Origin: Crenothrix sp. D3
Lineage (GTDB): Bacteria; Pseudomonadota; Gammaproteobacteria; Methylococcales; Methylomonadaceae
NCBI GenBank assembly: GCA_002134785.1
Contig: MBQZ01000018.1
Location: 124,001-188,000 of the forward strand
Reading direction: 5' to 3'
Length of the DNA: 64,000 nucleotides
Below are positions 19,139 to 29,835 of this stretch, piece after piece; position 1 is the stretch's first letter; every line of letters begins with the position of its first letter. A program made the translations under genes and the position numbers. The notes under the pieces were generated by a model, which was given only the letters and a program-made list of their open reading frames with translations, was not told the DNA's origin and ran no database searches.

Positions 19139-22033
19139 TTACTCGTAATCTGCTAACGATGGGCAAGTACAAACAACGTGCCTATCACCGTAGACATTAT
19201 CAATCCGCCCAACAGGTGGCCAGTATTTATCATCGTGTTGGTGATTATCTGGAAAAAAGGCTTGTTGTCTGGAATATGGCAATGTCCATTCATCGAGTAG
19301 TAGTTGATGCGTATGGGGCGCGTTGTGTAGCAGGTTATTTTCTGCATCGGCTACGCCTGTTTCAATGGCGTTAATTTCCTGCCGAATGGCAATGAGTGCG
19401 TCACAGAAACGGTCAATTTCAGTTTTACTTTCGCTTTCAGTCGGTTCTATCATAAGCGTATTGGCGACAGGAAACGAAACGGTGGGCGCGTGAAAACCGT
19501 AATCAATCAGGCGTTTGGCGATGTCTTCTACGCTAACGTTACTGGTTTTTTTAAACTCATGACAATCAATAATACATTCATGCGCCACCCAACCATTTTT
19601 GCCCGTGTATAAAATCGGGTAGTACGGGGCGAGACGTTTGGCAATGTAATTGGCATTTAAAATAGCGGTCAACGTGGCACGTTTTAAACCTGCCGCGCCC
19701 ATCATAGCGATATACGCCCACGAAATACCGTATAAACTCGCTGAACCCCACGGCGCGGCAGACACTGTGCCTATCGTGCCATGTTCACCTTTAGCAGGAT
19801 TAACGCCATCCACCACAGGATGGTCAGGTAAAAAAGGTGCGAGATGTGCGCCGACACCAATCGGACCAACACCTGGCCCACCGCCACCGTGTGGAATGCA
19901 GAAGGTTTTATGCAGATTAAGATGAGCAACATCGGCACCGATTTTGCCAGGCCGACTTAAGCCCACCAACGCGTTAAAGTTCGCACCATCTAAATAAACC
20001 TGCCCACCGTGTTGGTGAATGAGGTCACATATTTCACGAAAAGCCTCTTCATAAACGCCGTGCGTGGACGGGTAAGTAATCATCAACGCGGCGAGCGACT
20101 CTTGGTATGCACTGACTTTGGCGCGTAAATCATCCAGACTGACATTGCCGTTATCATCACAGGCGACGACCACCACTTTAAAACCTGCCATTACTGCACT
20201 GGCGGGATTCGTGCCATGTGCGGACGCAGGTATTAAACAAATATCACGTTGCCCCTGCCCTCTTGCCTCATGATATTTACGAATCACTAACAGCCCCGTG
20301 TATTCACCTTGTGAACCTGCATTAGGTTGTAAGGAAAACGCATCAAAGCCAGTCAAATCGCAGAGCATATCTTCCAGTTCGGTAAATAATTGCTGATAGC
20401 CGTGCGTTTGATACAGCGGCGCGAATGGGTGTAAACCGTTAAATTCATGATAAGAGATAGTTTGCATTTCAGTCGCCGCATTGAGTTTCATGGTGCATGA
20501 ACCTAATGGAATCATAGCGCGATCTAGGGCTATATCACGGCGGGCTAATCTGCACATATAACGCATCATTTCAGTTTCTGAATGATAACGGGCAAACACA
20601 GGGTGTTGCAAAATAGCGTCGTCGCGCAATAAGTCATCAGGAATACATTCAACAAGACGAGTATTCAGGGTGTTAATGTCGGGCATATCCGCTGTTACTG
20701 AGGCGAATACTTGCCAGACGGCTCTTAATTGCTTGCGCGTGGTGGTTTCATCTAAAGAAATACCGATGTGGTCAGTATCAATAATCCGCAGATTAATGTT
20801 GGCTTCATTGGCTTGCGCGGCAAACCGTTTAGCGCGGTTGGGGGTGTAAATAACCAAGGTGTCAAAATAACACTGACTAATGACGTGATGACCTAATTGA
20901 GCAATGCCAGCGGCGAGAATTTGTGTGTAACGATGCACGCGCCCTGCAATTAAACGCAAGCCTTCTGCACCGTGATACACCGCATAAAAACCCGCAATAA
21001 TCGCCAGTAACACTTGTGCAGTGCAGATATTGCTGGTGGCTTTATCGCGGCGAATATGTTGCTCGCGGGTTTGTAATGCCATACGCAAGGCAATGTGTCC
21101 GTGACTATCTTTGGAAACCCCGATAATACGGCCGGGGACTGAACGTTTGTACTCATCTTTAGTCGCAAAAAACGCCGCATGAGGGCCGCCGTAACCCATC
21201 GGCACACCAAACCGTTGTGAATTGCCGACCACAATATCAACGCCGAAAGCTGCTGGTGGTTTGAGCAACACGAGGCTTAATAAGTCAGTCGCGACGGTGA
21301 CTAACGCTGATTTAGCGTGGGCAATAGCGGTGATGTCGCTGAGGTCTTTTATCTCGCCTTTAGAATTGGGATACTGCACCAGCAGGGCAAAAAAATCCTG
21401 TTGTGCTAAGTCCTGATAAGGGTCGGCAACAATAACCTCATAACCCAAAGACTGAGCGCGAGTTTTAACGACCGCTATGGTTTGCGGGTGACACTCTGAA
21501 TCGACCACAATGCAGTTACTTAAATTGCTTGATAACCGCCGCGACATGGTCATGGCTTCCGCCGCCGCTGTCGCTTCATCAAGCAAAGACGCATTCGCCA
21601 ATTCCATGCCCGTTAAATCAATAATCATTTGCTGAAAGTTTAATAGAGCTTCCAGCCGTCCTTGACTGACTTCGGCTTGATACGGCGTATAAGCGGTGTA
21701 CCAGCTTGGATTTTCCAGCACATTACGCTTAATAACTGCGGGCATTAACGTGTCGTAATAACCCATGCCTATCATGGAAACAAAGACTTTATTGCGCCCA
21801 CGCATAGTGCGCAGGTGCTTAATAACGGCACGTTCACTCATCGTTTCGGTGAGTTTTAACGGTTCATGATTCAGAATATTGGCAGGAATGGCTTGCGCGA
21901 TAATGTCTTCCAGTTCACTCAAACCCAATTCTGCCAGCATGGTTTTTATTTGCTGTGGATTAGAACCGATGTGACGGTTGACAAAATTACCGCGCATTTC
22001 CAGTTGATTCAAGCTAGGGCTAGTGTTTGACAT
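19139..22033 (-). CDS. gcvP: Glycine dehydrogenase (aminomethyl-transferring), P protein
   Basis: 964 aa; [63 protein letters not shown]. Confidence 0.97.
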   Translation of the reverse strand: MSNTSPSLNQLEMRGNFVNRHIGSNPQQIKTMLAELGLSELEDIIAQAIPANILNHEPLKLTETMSERAVIKHLRTMRGRNKVFVSMIGMGYYDTLMPAVIKRNVLENPSWYTAYTPYQAEVSQGRLEALLNFQQMIIDLTGMELANASLLDEATAAAEAMTMSRRLSSNLSNCIVVDSECHPQTIAVVKTRAQSLGYEVIVADPYQDLAQQDFFALLVQYPNSKGEIKDLSDITAIAHAKSALVTVATDLLSLVLLKPPAAFGVDIVVGNSQRFGVPMGYGGPHAAFFATKDEYKRSVPGRIIGVSKDSHGHIALRMALQTREQHIRRDKATSNICTAQVLLAIIAGFYAVYHGAEGLRLIAGRVHRYTQILAAGIAQLGHHVISQCYFDTLVIYTPNRAKRFAAQANEANINLRIIDTDHIGISLDETTTRKQLRAVWQVFASVTADMPDINTLNTRLVECIPDDLLRDDAILQHPVFARYHSETEMMRYMCRLARRDIALDRAMIPLGSCTMKLNAATEMQTISYHEFNGLHPFAPLYQTHGYQQLFTELEDMLCDLTGFDAFSLQPNAGSQGEYTGLLVIRKYHEARGQGQRDICLIPASAHGTNPASAVMAGFKVVVVACDDNGNVSLDDLRAKVSAYQESLAALMITYPSTHGVYEEAFREICDLIHQHGGQVYLDGANFNALVGLSRPGKIGADVAHLNLHKTFCIPHGGGGPGVGPIGVGAHLAPFLPDHPVVDGVNPAKGEHGTIGTVSAAPWGSASLYGISWAYIAMMGAAGLKRATLTAILNANYIAKRLAPYYPILYTGKNGWVAHECIIDCHEFKKTSNVSVEDIAKRLIDYGFHAPTVSFPVANTLMIEPTESESKTEIDRFCDALIAIRQEINAIETGVADAENNLLHNAPHTHQLLLDEWTLPYSRQQAFFPDNHQHDDKYWPPVGRIDNVYGDRHVVCTCPSLADYE

Positions 22034-22072
22034 GATGTTTACCTGTGATAGCGATGGAGAATAAATGGTAAT
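21995..22072. repeat. 78-bp direct repeat (gcvT-gcvP junction), copy A
   Basis: Near-identical to 26288-26365; contains the gcvP start and a remnant of the last gcvT codons ([10 protein letters not shown]). Confidence 0.9.
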
Positions 22073-22134
22073 ATTGGATAGAATATCAAATAGATTATGC
22101 GTTAAAGATTGAAAAGAGGGTTAGTTGAATTTAA

Positions 22135-22163
22135 CTCGTTCCCAATCTCCGCTTGGGAACGAG
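22135..22163. repeat. Palindromic repeat CTCGTTCCCAATCTCCGCTTGGGAACGAG
   Basis: Inverted repeat; related inverted copy at 22236-22263. Confidence 0.75.
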
Positions 22164-22235
22164 AAAGCTGCATGAACTCTGGAATTGCATTTATGACTTG
22201 AATCCAAGAATCGTCAAGCAGAGCTTGAGGGTAGG

Positions 22236-22263
22236 CATTCCCAAGCGGAGCTTGGGAACGAGA
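22236..22263. repeat. Palindromic repeat CATTCCCAAGCGGAGCTTGGGAACGAG
   Basis: Same family as 22135-22163. Confidence 0.75.
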
Positions 22264-22269
22264 AATCTT

Positions 22270-23208
22270 CTAAAAAGATTCCACAAATTGATTTCTGCCT
22301 TGTTCTTTAGCTTTATATAAACAATTATCTGCTGTTTTTATAAAATCCTGTAACTTATGGTTAGCCTCTGGAATAACGCAACTTATACCTAAACTAATAG
22401 TGACATAACTAGCTGTAGATGATTTTTCATGGGGTATTTTTAAATCCCGCACCGCTTGACAAACTTGTTCGCTAATTTCAATCGCACCAGCAATGCAGGT
22501 ATTTGGCAAAATTACACCAAACTCTTCACCGCCATAACGAGCCGCTAAATCCGTTGGACGTTTTAAAACTTCTTCTATTGCTTGGGCAACTCGTTTTAAA
22601 CAATCATCGCCACCTTGATGCCCGTAAGTATCATTATAGGGTTTAAAAAAATCTATATCAGCAATCAATAAAGCAATAGATTGTTTCTCGCGCATGGCAC
22701 GTTGCCATTCCTGTTCTAAATAACTATCAAATTGACGACGATTGGCAATTTGAGTTAATCCATCTGACATGGAAAGTTTATGCAAGCGTTGATTTGTTAT
22801 TTCTAATTGTTTCTGTAAATTAATTATTTTTAAATGAGTTTCAATACGCGCCAACACATCTTCTATTTGAATGGGTTTAGTAATATAATCAACCCCGCCC
22901 AGTTCAAATCCTTTTAACTTATCTATCGTTTCAACTAACGCACTAATAAAAATTACAGGAATAGCTTCGGTAATTGCCTCCGTCTTTAATCGCAGACAGG
23001 TTTCATAACCATCTATATCAGGCATGATAATATCTAATAAAATAATATCAGGCTGTTTTCTTATAGCGCACTCAATACCACTAACACCATCTTTTTTGAC
23101 TAAAACTTTCGCCCCCGTAGTTGTTAAATAATTACATAACACATCTAAATTAATCGGATTATCATCAATGACTAAAATAGTTGCATTCTGCACATAGTTA
23201 GTTTTCAT
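22270..23208 (-). CDS. Response regulator with receiver and GGDEF domains (diguanylate cyclase)
   Basis: ILVIDDNPINLDVL, DIILLDIIMPDIDGYETC, LAARYGGEEFGVILPNT. Confidence 0.92.
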   Translation of the reverse strand: MKTNYVQNATILVIDDNPINLDVLCNYLTTTGAKVLVKKDGVSGIECAIRKQPDIILLDIIMPDIDGYETCLRLKTEAITEAIPVIFISALVETIDKLKGFELGGVDYITKPIQIEDVLARIETHLKIINLQKQLEITNQRLHKLSMSDGLTQIANRRQFDSYLEQEWQRAMREKQSIALLIADIDFFKPYNDTYGHQGGDDCLKRVAQAIEEVLKRPTDLAARYGGEEFGVILPNTCIAGAIEISEQVCQAVRDLKIPHEKSSTASYVTISLGISCVIPEANHKLQDFIKTADNCLYKAKEQGRNQFVESF

Positions 23209-23210
23209 AG

Positions 23211-25988
23211 TTATTCCAGTTGACAACGTTTAATAAATTGGAAAATTTCTTTGTCTGAATAAGTTTTTGCGAATGTCTGTATTTTTTTCACAAAGACTGG
23301 ATATTGATATAATTGTTCCAGTCGTTTATTTAAAGCTACAAAATCACCATCTTGAGTAAGTTCATAAAGTAGTGTTAATTCCGTAGTGTCGGGTATTTCC
23401 ATACTATCGTTATTTTCTACATTGACGGGTAATTGCGATTCATAAATCCAACTTAATTGCAATTGTTCTTGCAATGTTTTAAATAACTTATCAACTTGAA
23501 CGGGTTTGTCTAATACCGCATTAAAACCGTGTTCATTGAGTAATTTATTAGACTGTAAAGTAGAACTCGCTGAAATAGAGACGACTTTAAGATGCTGTAA
23601 TATTTTATCTTGCCGTATAATCCGTATCATTTCAAAACCATCCATAACAGGCATTCTTAAATCGCTTAGTATTAAATCGGGTTTAAAAAGTGGGATTATT
23701 GATAATGCCTCTTGTCCGTTAGTCGCTTCCATCAGTTGAAAATCTAATGGGGTTAATAAAGACATTAATACCTCACGATTATCAGAAATATCATCGATTA
23801 TTAAAATGCGCTGCCTTTGACCTTGATAGCCGATAATAAAGTCAGAATCATAAGCGGCGTGTTCTGATTGCAAGCATTCAGTAATGGGTAACTGTAATTC
23901 AAACCAAAAAATACTTCCCTTATTAAGCTCGCTATTAACTTGTAATTCACCGCCCATTAATTGAACAAGTTTATTGCTAATGGATAAGCCTAAACCAGTG
24001 CCTTCAATTTGGCGATTGTGTTCACCTACTTGCTTGAATGCCTGAAAAACTGCTGATAAATCCGATTGTGCGATACCCACGTCTTCATCAATCACTGCAA
24101 ATCGACACCGACAATCTTGTTCATTTCTATTGAGTATTTGCACTTGCAAAGTAATTGCATTTTTATCGGTAAATTTTACCGCATTACTTAATAAATTGAG
24201 TAATACCTGACTTAATCGTTTTCCATCGACTAATACAAAATAGGGTAAATCTTCAGGCAAATCTAATATGAGCGATAGGTTTTTTTCTTTAGTACGCACT
24301 TCAACAATGGCACACAAACTGACTAACATTTCTTTTAAATTAAAACTCTGTGCATATAATTCCATTTTTTGGTCTTCAATTTTAGATAAATCTAAAATAT
24401 CGGTAATTAAACTTAATAAATGGTCACCACTGCGTTCAATAATATTCAATCCCGATTCAGCTTGCTTATACTGCATGATTTGTTTATCACGCTTTAATAT
24501 TTTGGCATAACCTAAAATACCATTTAATGGTGTGCGTAATTCATGATTCATATTGGCTAAAAAGATCGTTTTTGCTTTATTAGCAATTTCGGCTTTATCT
24601 TTAGCAATCACCAATTCAGCGGTGCGCTCTTGGACGCGATTTTCTAAAGTTTCAAAAGATTCTTGTAAATCATGTGCCATACTATTAAATGAGCCTGCTA
24701 GGATTTTTAATTCTTTAATTCCTTCGATATTGACGACTTGATTTAATTTACCGTCAGAAATTTCTTTACTGGCTTGACTTAAGCGGCGTATGGGTTTGGT
24801 AATTAAATTGGACGTGGCTATTCCTAAAATAATAGCCACCAATAATGTGATCAGGCAAAGTAAAGCCGTTAATTGAGTATTCGCTTGAATTTGTGCGGTG
24901 AAATCAGCTTGAGGAATAGCGATAACTGTCAACCAATCTAAATCTTTTTCATTTTGTAGCGGGATAACTTGCACAAAATAAGGCTTATTATCAATCTCTA
25001 CACTCAATTCTTGCAAGTTATTAATCAATTTAAAATCCGTAAATTTATTTTTTAAATAAATCGCCGTTTTTTGAGTGACTACATGACTACTATTAACAAC
25101 ATTCAATCGCCTTTTGTTTGGATCGGCTCTATTCAAACTTTGTTTATTATCGGTTGCCATGAGGCTTGGATTAAAAGGGGTTTCGCCCGTAGACGTTGCA
25201 ATAAGGAGTCCTTGTCTATCAATAATAAAAGCCTGCCCTGTTTTACCAATTTTTAGGCTGGTTAAGAAATTGCCTATTCGATTGAGCGAAAAAATAGAAT
25301 GCACAATCCCTTGAAAGATAGTGTGTTTATCATAAAAAGGTACCATGCTCATAATCACTAAGTCAGGTCTATTTGCAGCGAATGACACCACCATCTGCCT
25401 AGTTAAAGTGTTTGCTTGTTTGGTATTTTTGTACCAAGGATTCGACGCTGGGTCATTATGCGGATCAAAATTGGAAATGCTACTCATCAACTCACCTTGC
25501 TTACCTTCATTGTCGGCAAGGTAAGTATTAAAGTTGTAATCTGTTGATTTATTCATGAGACGAATAAAATGCGCATTATCTCGAATGAGGTGATCGTGAC
25601 CGATACTTAAGAACTCTTTTGTTTCGGTGACCATACCTATGGTATTTAACTCATCATAAATTTGTATTTCTTGCCAAAAATACTGTTGTACAGCGGCTAA
25701 ATTTTTCCAAGGTAACAAACCGAGTTTAATAGCAGCCGCATTGTTTTGAATCACCTGTTTTTGTTTTTGAAGAAGTTGGGACAAATTTTGGTTAATACGC
25801 TCTCCGACTTCATTCATTAACGGTTTAGCCATTTCCTCTATGGTTTTTTGTCCACTCTGATAAGAAAAATAACCCACCAAACCCACTGCCAGCATAATTT
25901 GTAAGACAAAAGGAAGAATTAATACGAAGCGCAAAGAAATCTTGCGATTTTGTTTATATCTACTGGCGGAATTATTCATAATAGGCAT
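23211..25988 (-). CDS. Hybrid sensor histidine kinase (Cache-type sensor, HAMP, HisKA, HATPase, receiver)
   Basis: FLANMNHELRTPLNGILGYAKIL (H box), GTGLGLSISNKLVQLMGGEL, DLILSDLRMPVMDGFEMI, N-terminal TM segments flanking an extracytoplasmic region. Confidence 0.93.
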   Translation of the reverse strand: MPIMNNSASRYKQNRKISLRFVLILPFVLQIMLAVGLVGYFSYQSGQKTIEEMAKPLMNEVGERINQNLSQLLQKQKQVIQNNAAAIKLGLLPWKNLAAVQQYFWQEIQIYDELNTIGMVTETKEFLSIGHDHLIRDNAHFIRLMNKSTDYNFNTYLADNEGKQGELMSSISNFDPHNDPASNPWYKNTKQANTLTRQMVVSFAANRPDLVIMSMVPFYDKHTIFQGIVHSIFSLNRIGNFLTSLKIGKTGQAFIIDRQGLLIATSTGETPFNPSLMATDNKQSLNRADPNKRRLNVVNSSHVVTQKTAIYLKNKFTDFKLINNLQELSVEIDNKPYFVQVIPLQNEKDLDWLTVIAIPQADFTAQIQANTQLTALLCLITLLVAIILGIATSNLITKPIRRLSQASKEISDGKLNQVVNIEGIKELKILAGSFNSMAHDLQESFETLENRVQERTAELVIAKDKAEIANKAKTIFLANMNHELRTPLNGILGYAKILKRDKQIMQYKQAESGLNIIERSGDHLLSLITDILDLSKIEDQKMELYAQSFNLKEMLVSLCAIVEVRTKEKNLSLILDLPEDLPYFVLVDGKRLSQVLLNLLSNAVKFTDKNAITLQVQILNRNEQDCRCRFAVIDEDVGIAQSDLSAVFQAFKQVGEHNRQIEGTGLGLSISNKLVQLMGGELQVNSELNKGSIFWFELQLPITECLQSEHAAYDSDFIIGYQGQRQRILIIDDISDNREVLMSLLTPLDFQLMEATNGQEALSIIPLFKPDLILSDLRMPVMDGFEMIRIIRQDKILQHLKVVSISASSTLQSNKLLNEHGFNAVLDKPVQVDKLFKTLQEQLQLSWIYESQLPVNVENNDSMEIPDTTELTLLYELTQDGDFVALNKRLEQLYQYPVFVKKIQTFAKTYSDKEIFQFIKRCQLE

Positions 25989-26076
25989 AGCTAAATTAAA
26001 TCTAAAATTTTCTCAAATTGAAATTGCCGTACTAACTTGCTTAAATGTTCTTGAATTCAAGCCAAATGGTTAGCAA

Positions 26077-26163
26077 GTAGCCCGCATGGAGCTTGCGGAA
26101 TGCGGGGCTTTTCGTGATGATGTCACTGTTCCCCCGTGTTCCGCTACGCTCCACACGGGCTAC
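26077..26163. repeat. Long imperfect inverted repeat GTAGCCCG...CGGGCTAC
   Basis: Complementary ends visible; intergenic. Confidence 0.7.
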
Positions 26164-26179
26164 AAATTGAAAATTAACG

Positions 26180-26284
26180 CGATAAGATGCGCTAATCATA
26201 GGATGTGCTGAGGTACGAACGCGCTCGTTTGAGAAACTTGATGCGAATGATGCGCCTCCTATCGTCGGCACATCCTATGACACT
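26180..26284 (-). repeat. Dispersed intergenic repeat (GTAGGATGTGCCGAC family), inverted relative to 59015-59116
   Basis: The reverse complement aligns with 59015-59116; the spurious ORFs MPTIGGASFASSFSNERV and MPTIRGALFALYFSNEYV come from it. Confidence 0.8.
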
Positions 26285-26287
26285 GCA

Positions 26288-26365
26288 CATTTCCAGTTGA
26301 TTCAAGCTAGGGCTAGTGTTTGACATGATGTCTACCTTTGGTAGCGATGGGGAATAAAGGGTAAT
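26288..26365. repeat. 78-bp direct repeat (gcvT-gcvP junction), copy B
   Basis: Contains the gcvT C-terminus (LPFIPHRYQR*) followed by a remnant gcvP start ([13 protein letters not shown]). Confidence 0.9.
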
Positions 26366-27426
26366 TGAGTGACGGTAACGGCAATTTTTTGATTACGGAC
26401 AGTGGCGTATAAAGCATTACCGATACTGACGGAATCACGGTTAAGTAACGCCATTGCAATCGGTTTATTCAAACTGGGGGAAAAACTGCCACTGGTGACA
26501 TAGCCCACGGTATTATTATCACTGTCGGTAATGATGCTGCCGTCGCGCACAGGCATTTTGCTTTCAACCAATAGCCCTGCGCGGAGTGTGTCTGAACCGT
26601 GTTGATACTGCTGCGCAATTTTAGCCGCACCCAGAAAATCGCTAGGGTCTTTTTTAATCAGCCAACGTAAACCTGCTTCAATGGGGGTAATGGTTTCAGT
26701 CAGTTCATGCCCATAAAGACAAAGTCCTGCTTCCAAACGCAAGGTATCTCTCGCCCCTAAGCCAATTGCTTCCACGTCGTCTTCAGCAAGTAATAAACGC
26801 GCGAGTTGTTCGACTTGCTGATTAGCGACTGAAATTTCAAAACCATCTTCACCCGTATAGCCGCTACGACTGACATGACAAGGAATACCGTCAATTTCAG
26901 TGGTACAGGCGTGCATAAACCGCAAACTAGCAGCGGCTGGCGAAAACTTTTGCATCACCGTGACTGCTTTAATCCCTTGTAGGGCGATTAATGCCTGTTC
27001 TGGCAGTTTTTTAAGTTCACAGTTTGATGAAAGATGGGCTTTTAAATGGGAAAAATCTTTGTCTTTGCAAGCCGCATTAACAATCAGCATTAGCCCATTA
27101 TCAACACGAGTCACGATGATGTCGTCAATAATGCCGCCGTCGTGATTGGTTAAAACGGTGTATTTTTGTTGACCTAGTTGAAGGTTGCTCAGTGTGCTGG
27201 GAGTCAGGTTTTCAAGTTCACTGACAGCAGTTTCGCCTAAAATCAGACATTGCCCCATGTGAGAAATATCAAATAAACCCGCGTGATTGCGACAATGATT
27301 ATGTTCATGAATAATGCCTTTGCGGTACTGCACGGGCATAAAATAACCCGCAAAGCCGACCATTTTGGCAGCCAGTTCAAGATGTAGAGAATAAAGCGGG
27401 GTTTGTTTTAACGTTTGTTCTAACAT
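26332..27426 (-). CDS. gcvT: Aminomethyltransferase (glycine cleavage T protein)
   Basis: 364 aa; TPLYSLHLELAAKMVGFAGYFMPVQY, GLFDISHMGQ, SRSGYTGEDGFEIS, RDTLRLEAGLCLYGHEL. Confidence 0.96.
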   Translation of the reverse strand: MLEQTLKQTPLYSLHLELAAKMVGFAGYFMPVQYRKGIIHEHNHCRNHAGLFDISHMGQCLILGETAVSELENLTPSTLSNLQLGQQKYTVLTNHDGGIIDDIIVTRVDNGLMLIVNAACKDKDFSHLKAHLSSNCELKKLPEQALIALQGIKAVTVMQKFSPAAASLRFMHACTTEIDGIPCHVSRSGYTGEDGFEISVANQQVEQLARLLLAEDDVEAIGLGARDTLRLEAGLCLYGHELTETITPIEAGLRWLIKKDPSDFLGAAKIAQQYQHGSDTLRAGLLVESKMPVRDGSIITDSDNNTVGYVTSGSFSPSLNKPIAMALLNRDSVSIGNALYATVRNQKIAVTVTQLPFIPHRYQR

Positions 27427-27573
27427 AATGACACTCTATTTTGCTGGGGTAAGCTCGTAGTGTAACGCTGAAAAAACGATATTCCAAGATTGTTGTTTTA
27501 TACAGTAACTGTCCTCTTAATCAGTACGTTGCAACGACAGGCAACGTGGCTAATTAAGAGTTCAGTATGTCTA

Positions 27574-29640
27574 TTAAAGTGCTAATTTAACTGTTTCGCG
27601 TGCTTCGCAAACTACGATGCTACGCGCGGATACAGTTTGCCTGTCACCCGTAACTAACCATTGATTAGTGCGTTCAATCATGTTGTCAGGCGAGGGCGCG
27701 GCAGTATTCATAGCCATATACCAACGCCGCTGAGCTATCACAGGCAGTGATGCGTAAATTGCGTGGTCAGACATATTAATAATAACGTGTAAATCTTCTT
27801 CAACATCAGAAGAGCCAGCTAACGTAAAGGCTAAAATTTGTGACTCTGGATTATCCCACTGCGGTTCATTTAAATTAACGCCGTGCCATGTAATATCAAG
27901 AATGCCGCGTGTCGGTTCGATACGACCTGTTAAATAACGCGGACGTGATAAAGTCGGATGCCGACGACGAAAGGCGATGAGTTCACGCACAAAACGCAAC
28001 ATATCTTTGTTGGTTTCGGTGAGTTGCCAGTTTAGCCATGAAATTTCATTGTTTTGACACCACGCATTATTATTGCCACCTTGAGTGTGTAGAAATTCAT
28101 CACCCGCCAGAAACATCGGTACGCCTTGGCTTAAAAATAAGAGTGCCATGAAATTACGCGCTTGTTGTCTGCGCAGTGTGAGTATATAAGGATTATTGGT
28201 TTCGCCTTCCTCACCACAATTCCAGCTTAAATTATCGTTCGTGCCATCACGGTTTTCTTCACCGTTTGCCATATTGTGTTTTTCATTATGGCTGACTAAA
28301 TCCCACAGTGTGAAACCATCGTGACAGGTAATAAAATTAACACTGCTAGACGGTTGTCGATGATCGTCCGCGTATAAATCGCTACTACCTGTTAAACAAG
28401 TAGCCACTTTATTGACTAAGCCTCGATCTCCTTTCACAAAACGGCGCATGACATCACGGTATTGACCGTTCCATTCTGCCCAGCGTGTGCCAGGAAAAGA
28501 GCCGACTTGATACAACCCTGCGGCATCCCACGCTTCAGCAATAATCGGCGTATTAATCAAGGCATGAGATAACTCAATACTCCACGGCAGTGACGGATTG
28601 GCTAATGGTGTTCCATCTTCACCGCGTGTAAACACACTGGCAAGATCAAATCGAAACCCATCAACACCCATTTCATTCACCCAATACTCTAAACAGTGAA
28701 CCAAGAAGTGTGTGACTAACGGGTGGTTACAATTAATGGTATTGCCGCACCCCGTGTAATCATGATAATGCAGGCGATCAGGCGAATGATGATAAAAAAT
28801 ATCATCCAACAAGGCTTTGAAATGAATAGTTGGCCCGCCTTCACCGCCTTCACTGGTGTGATTAAAAACCACGTCTAACAGAATCCCCATATCAGCGGCG
28901 TGTAACGCTTGAACCAATTCTTTAAATTCATCTACAGGTTTGGAAGTCGCGCAATAATTTGGGTGGGGCGCGTAAAAGCCATAAGGGCTATAACCCCAAT
29001 AATTTTCATTACCGAGATCCATGACACCGTCGGGTGCATCTTGCTCATCAAACGCCATGACAGGCAGTAGCTCAACGTGGGTAATACCCAGTTCTTTAAG
29101 GTAAGGGATTTTTTCAATTAAGCCCTTAAAGGTATGGGGATGTCGTACACCTGATGATGGATGTTGTGTAAAACCGCCGACATGAACTTCATAAATAATC
29201 GCACCTTCTAACGACTTAGGCTTGGAATTAACAGGTAAATTAGCGGGATTGTAATGTAAGTCGCTGACGATACCGCGCAAGCCATTACTTGAATTTTTCA
29301 CCGCTTGACTACGATTCCATTTTTTGTTGCTAACAGCTCGCGCCCACGGGTCTAAAATTTCCCACCAAGAGCCATCAGGTTTTTGTACGCGCCAAGTATA
29401 GAGCGTACCGACAGGTAATTTCTTAACTGTAACGTGCCACGAAAAAAATGTTCGTTGCCGCTCTAAGTCAAGCACAATCACCTGCATCGGTTCATCGCAG
29501 TCTTCTGTTTCGTACAGTAATAATTCAACTGCTATCGCCTGACGACTAAAAATAGAAAAATTGGTGGCATCGACATTCCATGCCGCACCTGAAGGTGAAC
29601 GAACACCAATATTTGTTATAAAACGAGGAGTTGTACGCAT
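27574..29640 (-). CDS. glgX: Glycogen debranching enzyme
   Basis: GH13 motifs DVVFNHTSEGGEGGP, GVDGFRFDLASVF, FITCHDGFTLWDLVSHNEKHNMANGEENRDG. Confidence 0.94.
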   Translation of the reverse strand: MRTTPRFITNIGVRSPSGAAWNVDATNFSIFSRQAIAVELLLYETEDCDEPMQVIVLDLERQRTFFSWHVTVKKLPVGTLYTWRVQKPDGSWWEILDPWARAVSNKKWNRSQAVKNSSNGLRGIVSDLHYNPANLPVNSKPKSLEGAIIYEVHVGGFTQHPSSGVRHPHTFKGLIEKIPYLKELGITHVELLPVMAFDEQDAPDGVMDLGNENYWGYSPYGFYAPHPNYCATSKPVDEFKELVQALHAADMGILLDVVFNHTSEGGEGGPTIHFKALLDDIFYHHSPDRLHYHDYTGCGNTINCNHPLVTHFLVHCLEYWVNEMGVDGFRFDLASVFTRGEDGTPLANPSLPWSIELSHALINTPIIAEAWDAAGLYQVGSFPGTRWAEWNGQYRDVMRRFVKGDRGLVNKVATCLTGSSDLYADDHRQPSSSVNFITCHDGFTLWDLVSHNEKHNMANGEENRDGTNDNLSWNCGEEGETNNPYILTLRRQQARNFMALLFLSQGVPMFLAGDEFLHTQGGNNNAWCQNNEISWLNWQLTETNKDMLRFVRELIAFRRRHPTLSRPRYLTGRIEPTRGILDITWHGVNLNEPQWDNPESQILAFTLAGSSDVEEDLHVIINMSDHAIYASLPVIAQRRWYMAMNTAAPSPDNMIERTNQWLVTGDRQTVSARSIVVCEARETVKLAL

Positions 29641-29835
29641 TATTTTAACTCTCAACAGTTATCAGCCATGTGGTTCACGGTCTTTTTATAAAAAAATGGA
29701 AAGTGTCTATTGTACAGTTTATGAGACAAATTATATTAAAATAGCAACATAATTGAAAAACATTCGTTTTATGAGACACTTAGAAGCGAGCAGTGTACAA
29801 TTTGGGTTTGTAGTACTCTCTTTGGTTTTTTCTTT

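Noticed and set aside
26041-26271. 76-aa ORF MPTIGGASFASSFSNERV...
   Set aside because: Encoded by the dispersed repeat; the same peptide pattern appears at the start of the 59028 ORF.
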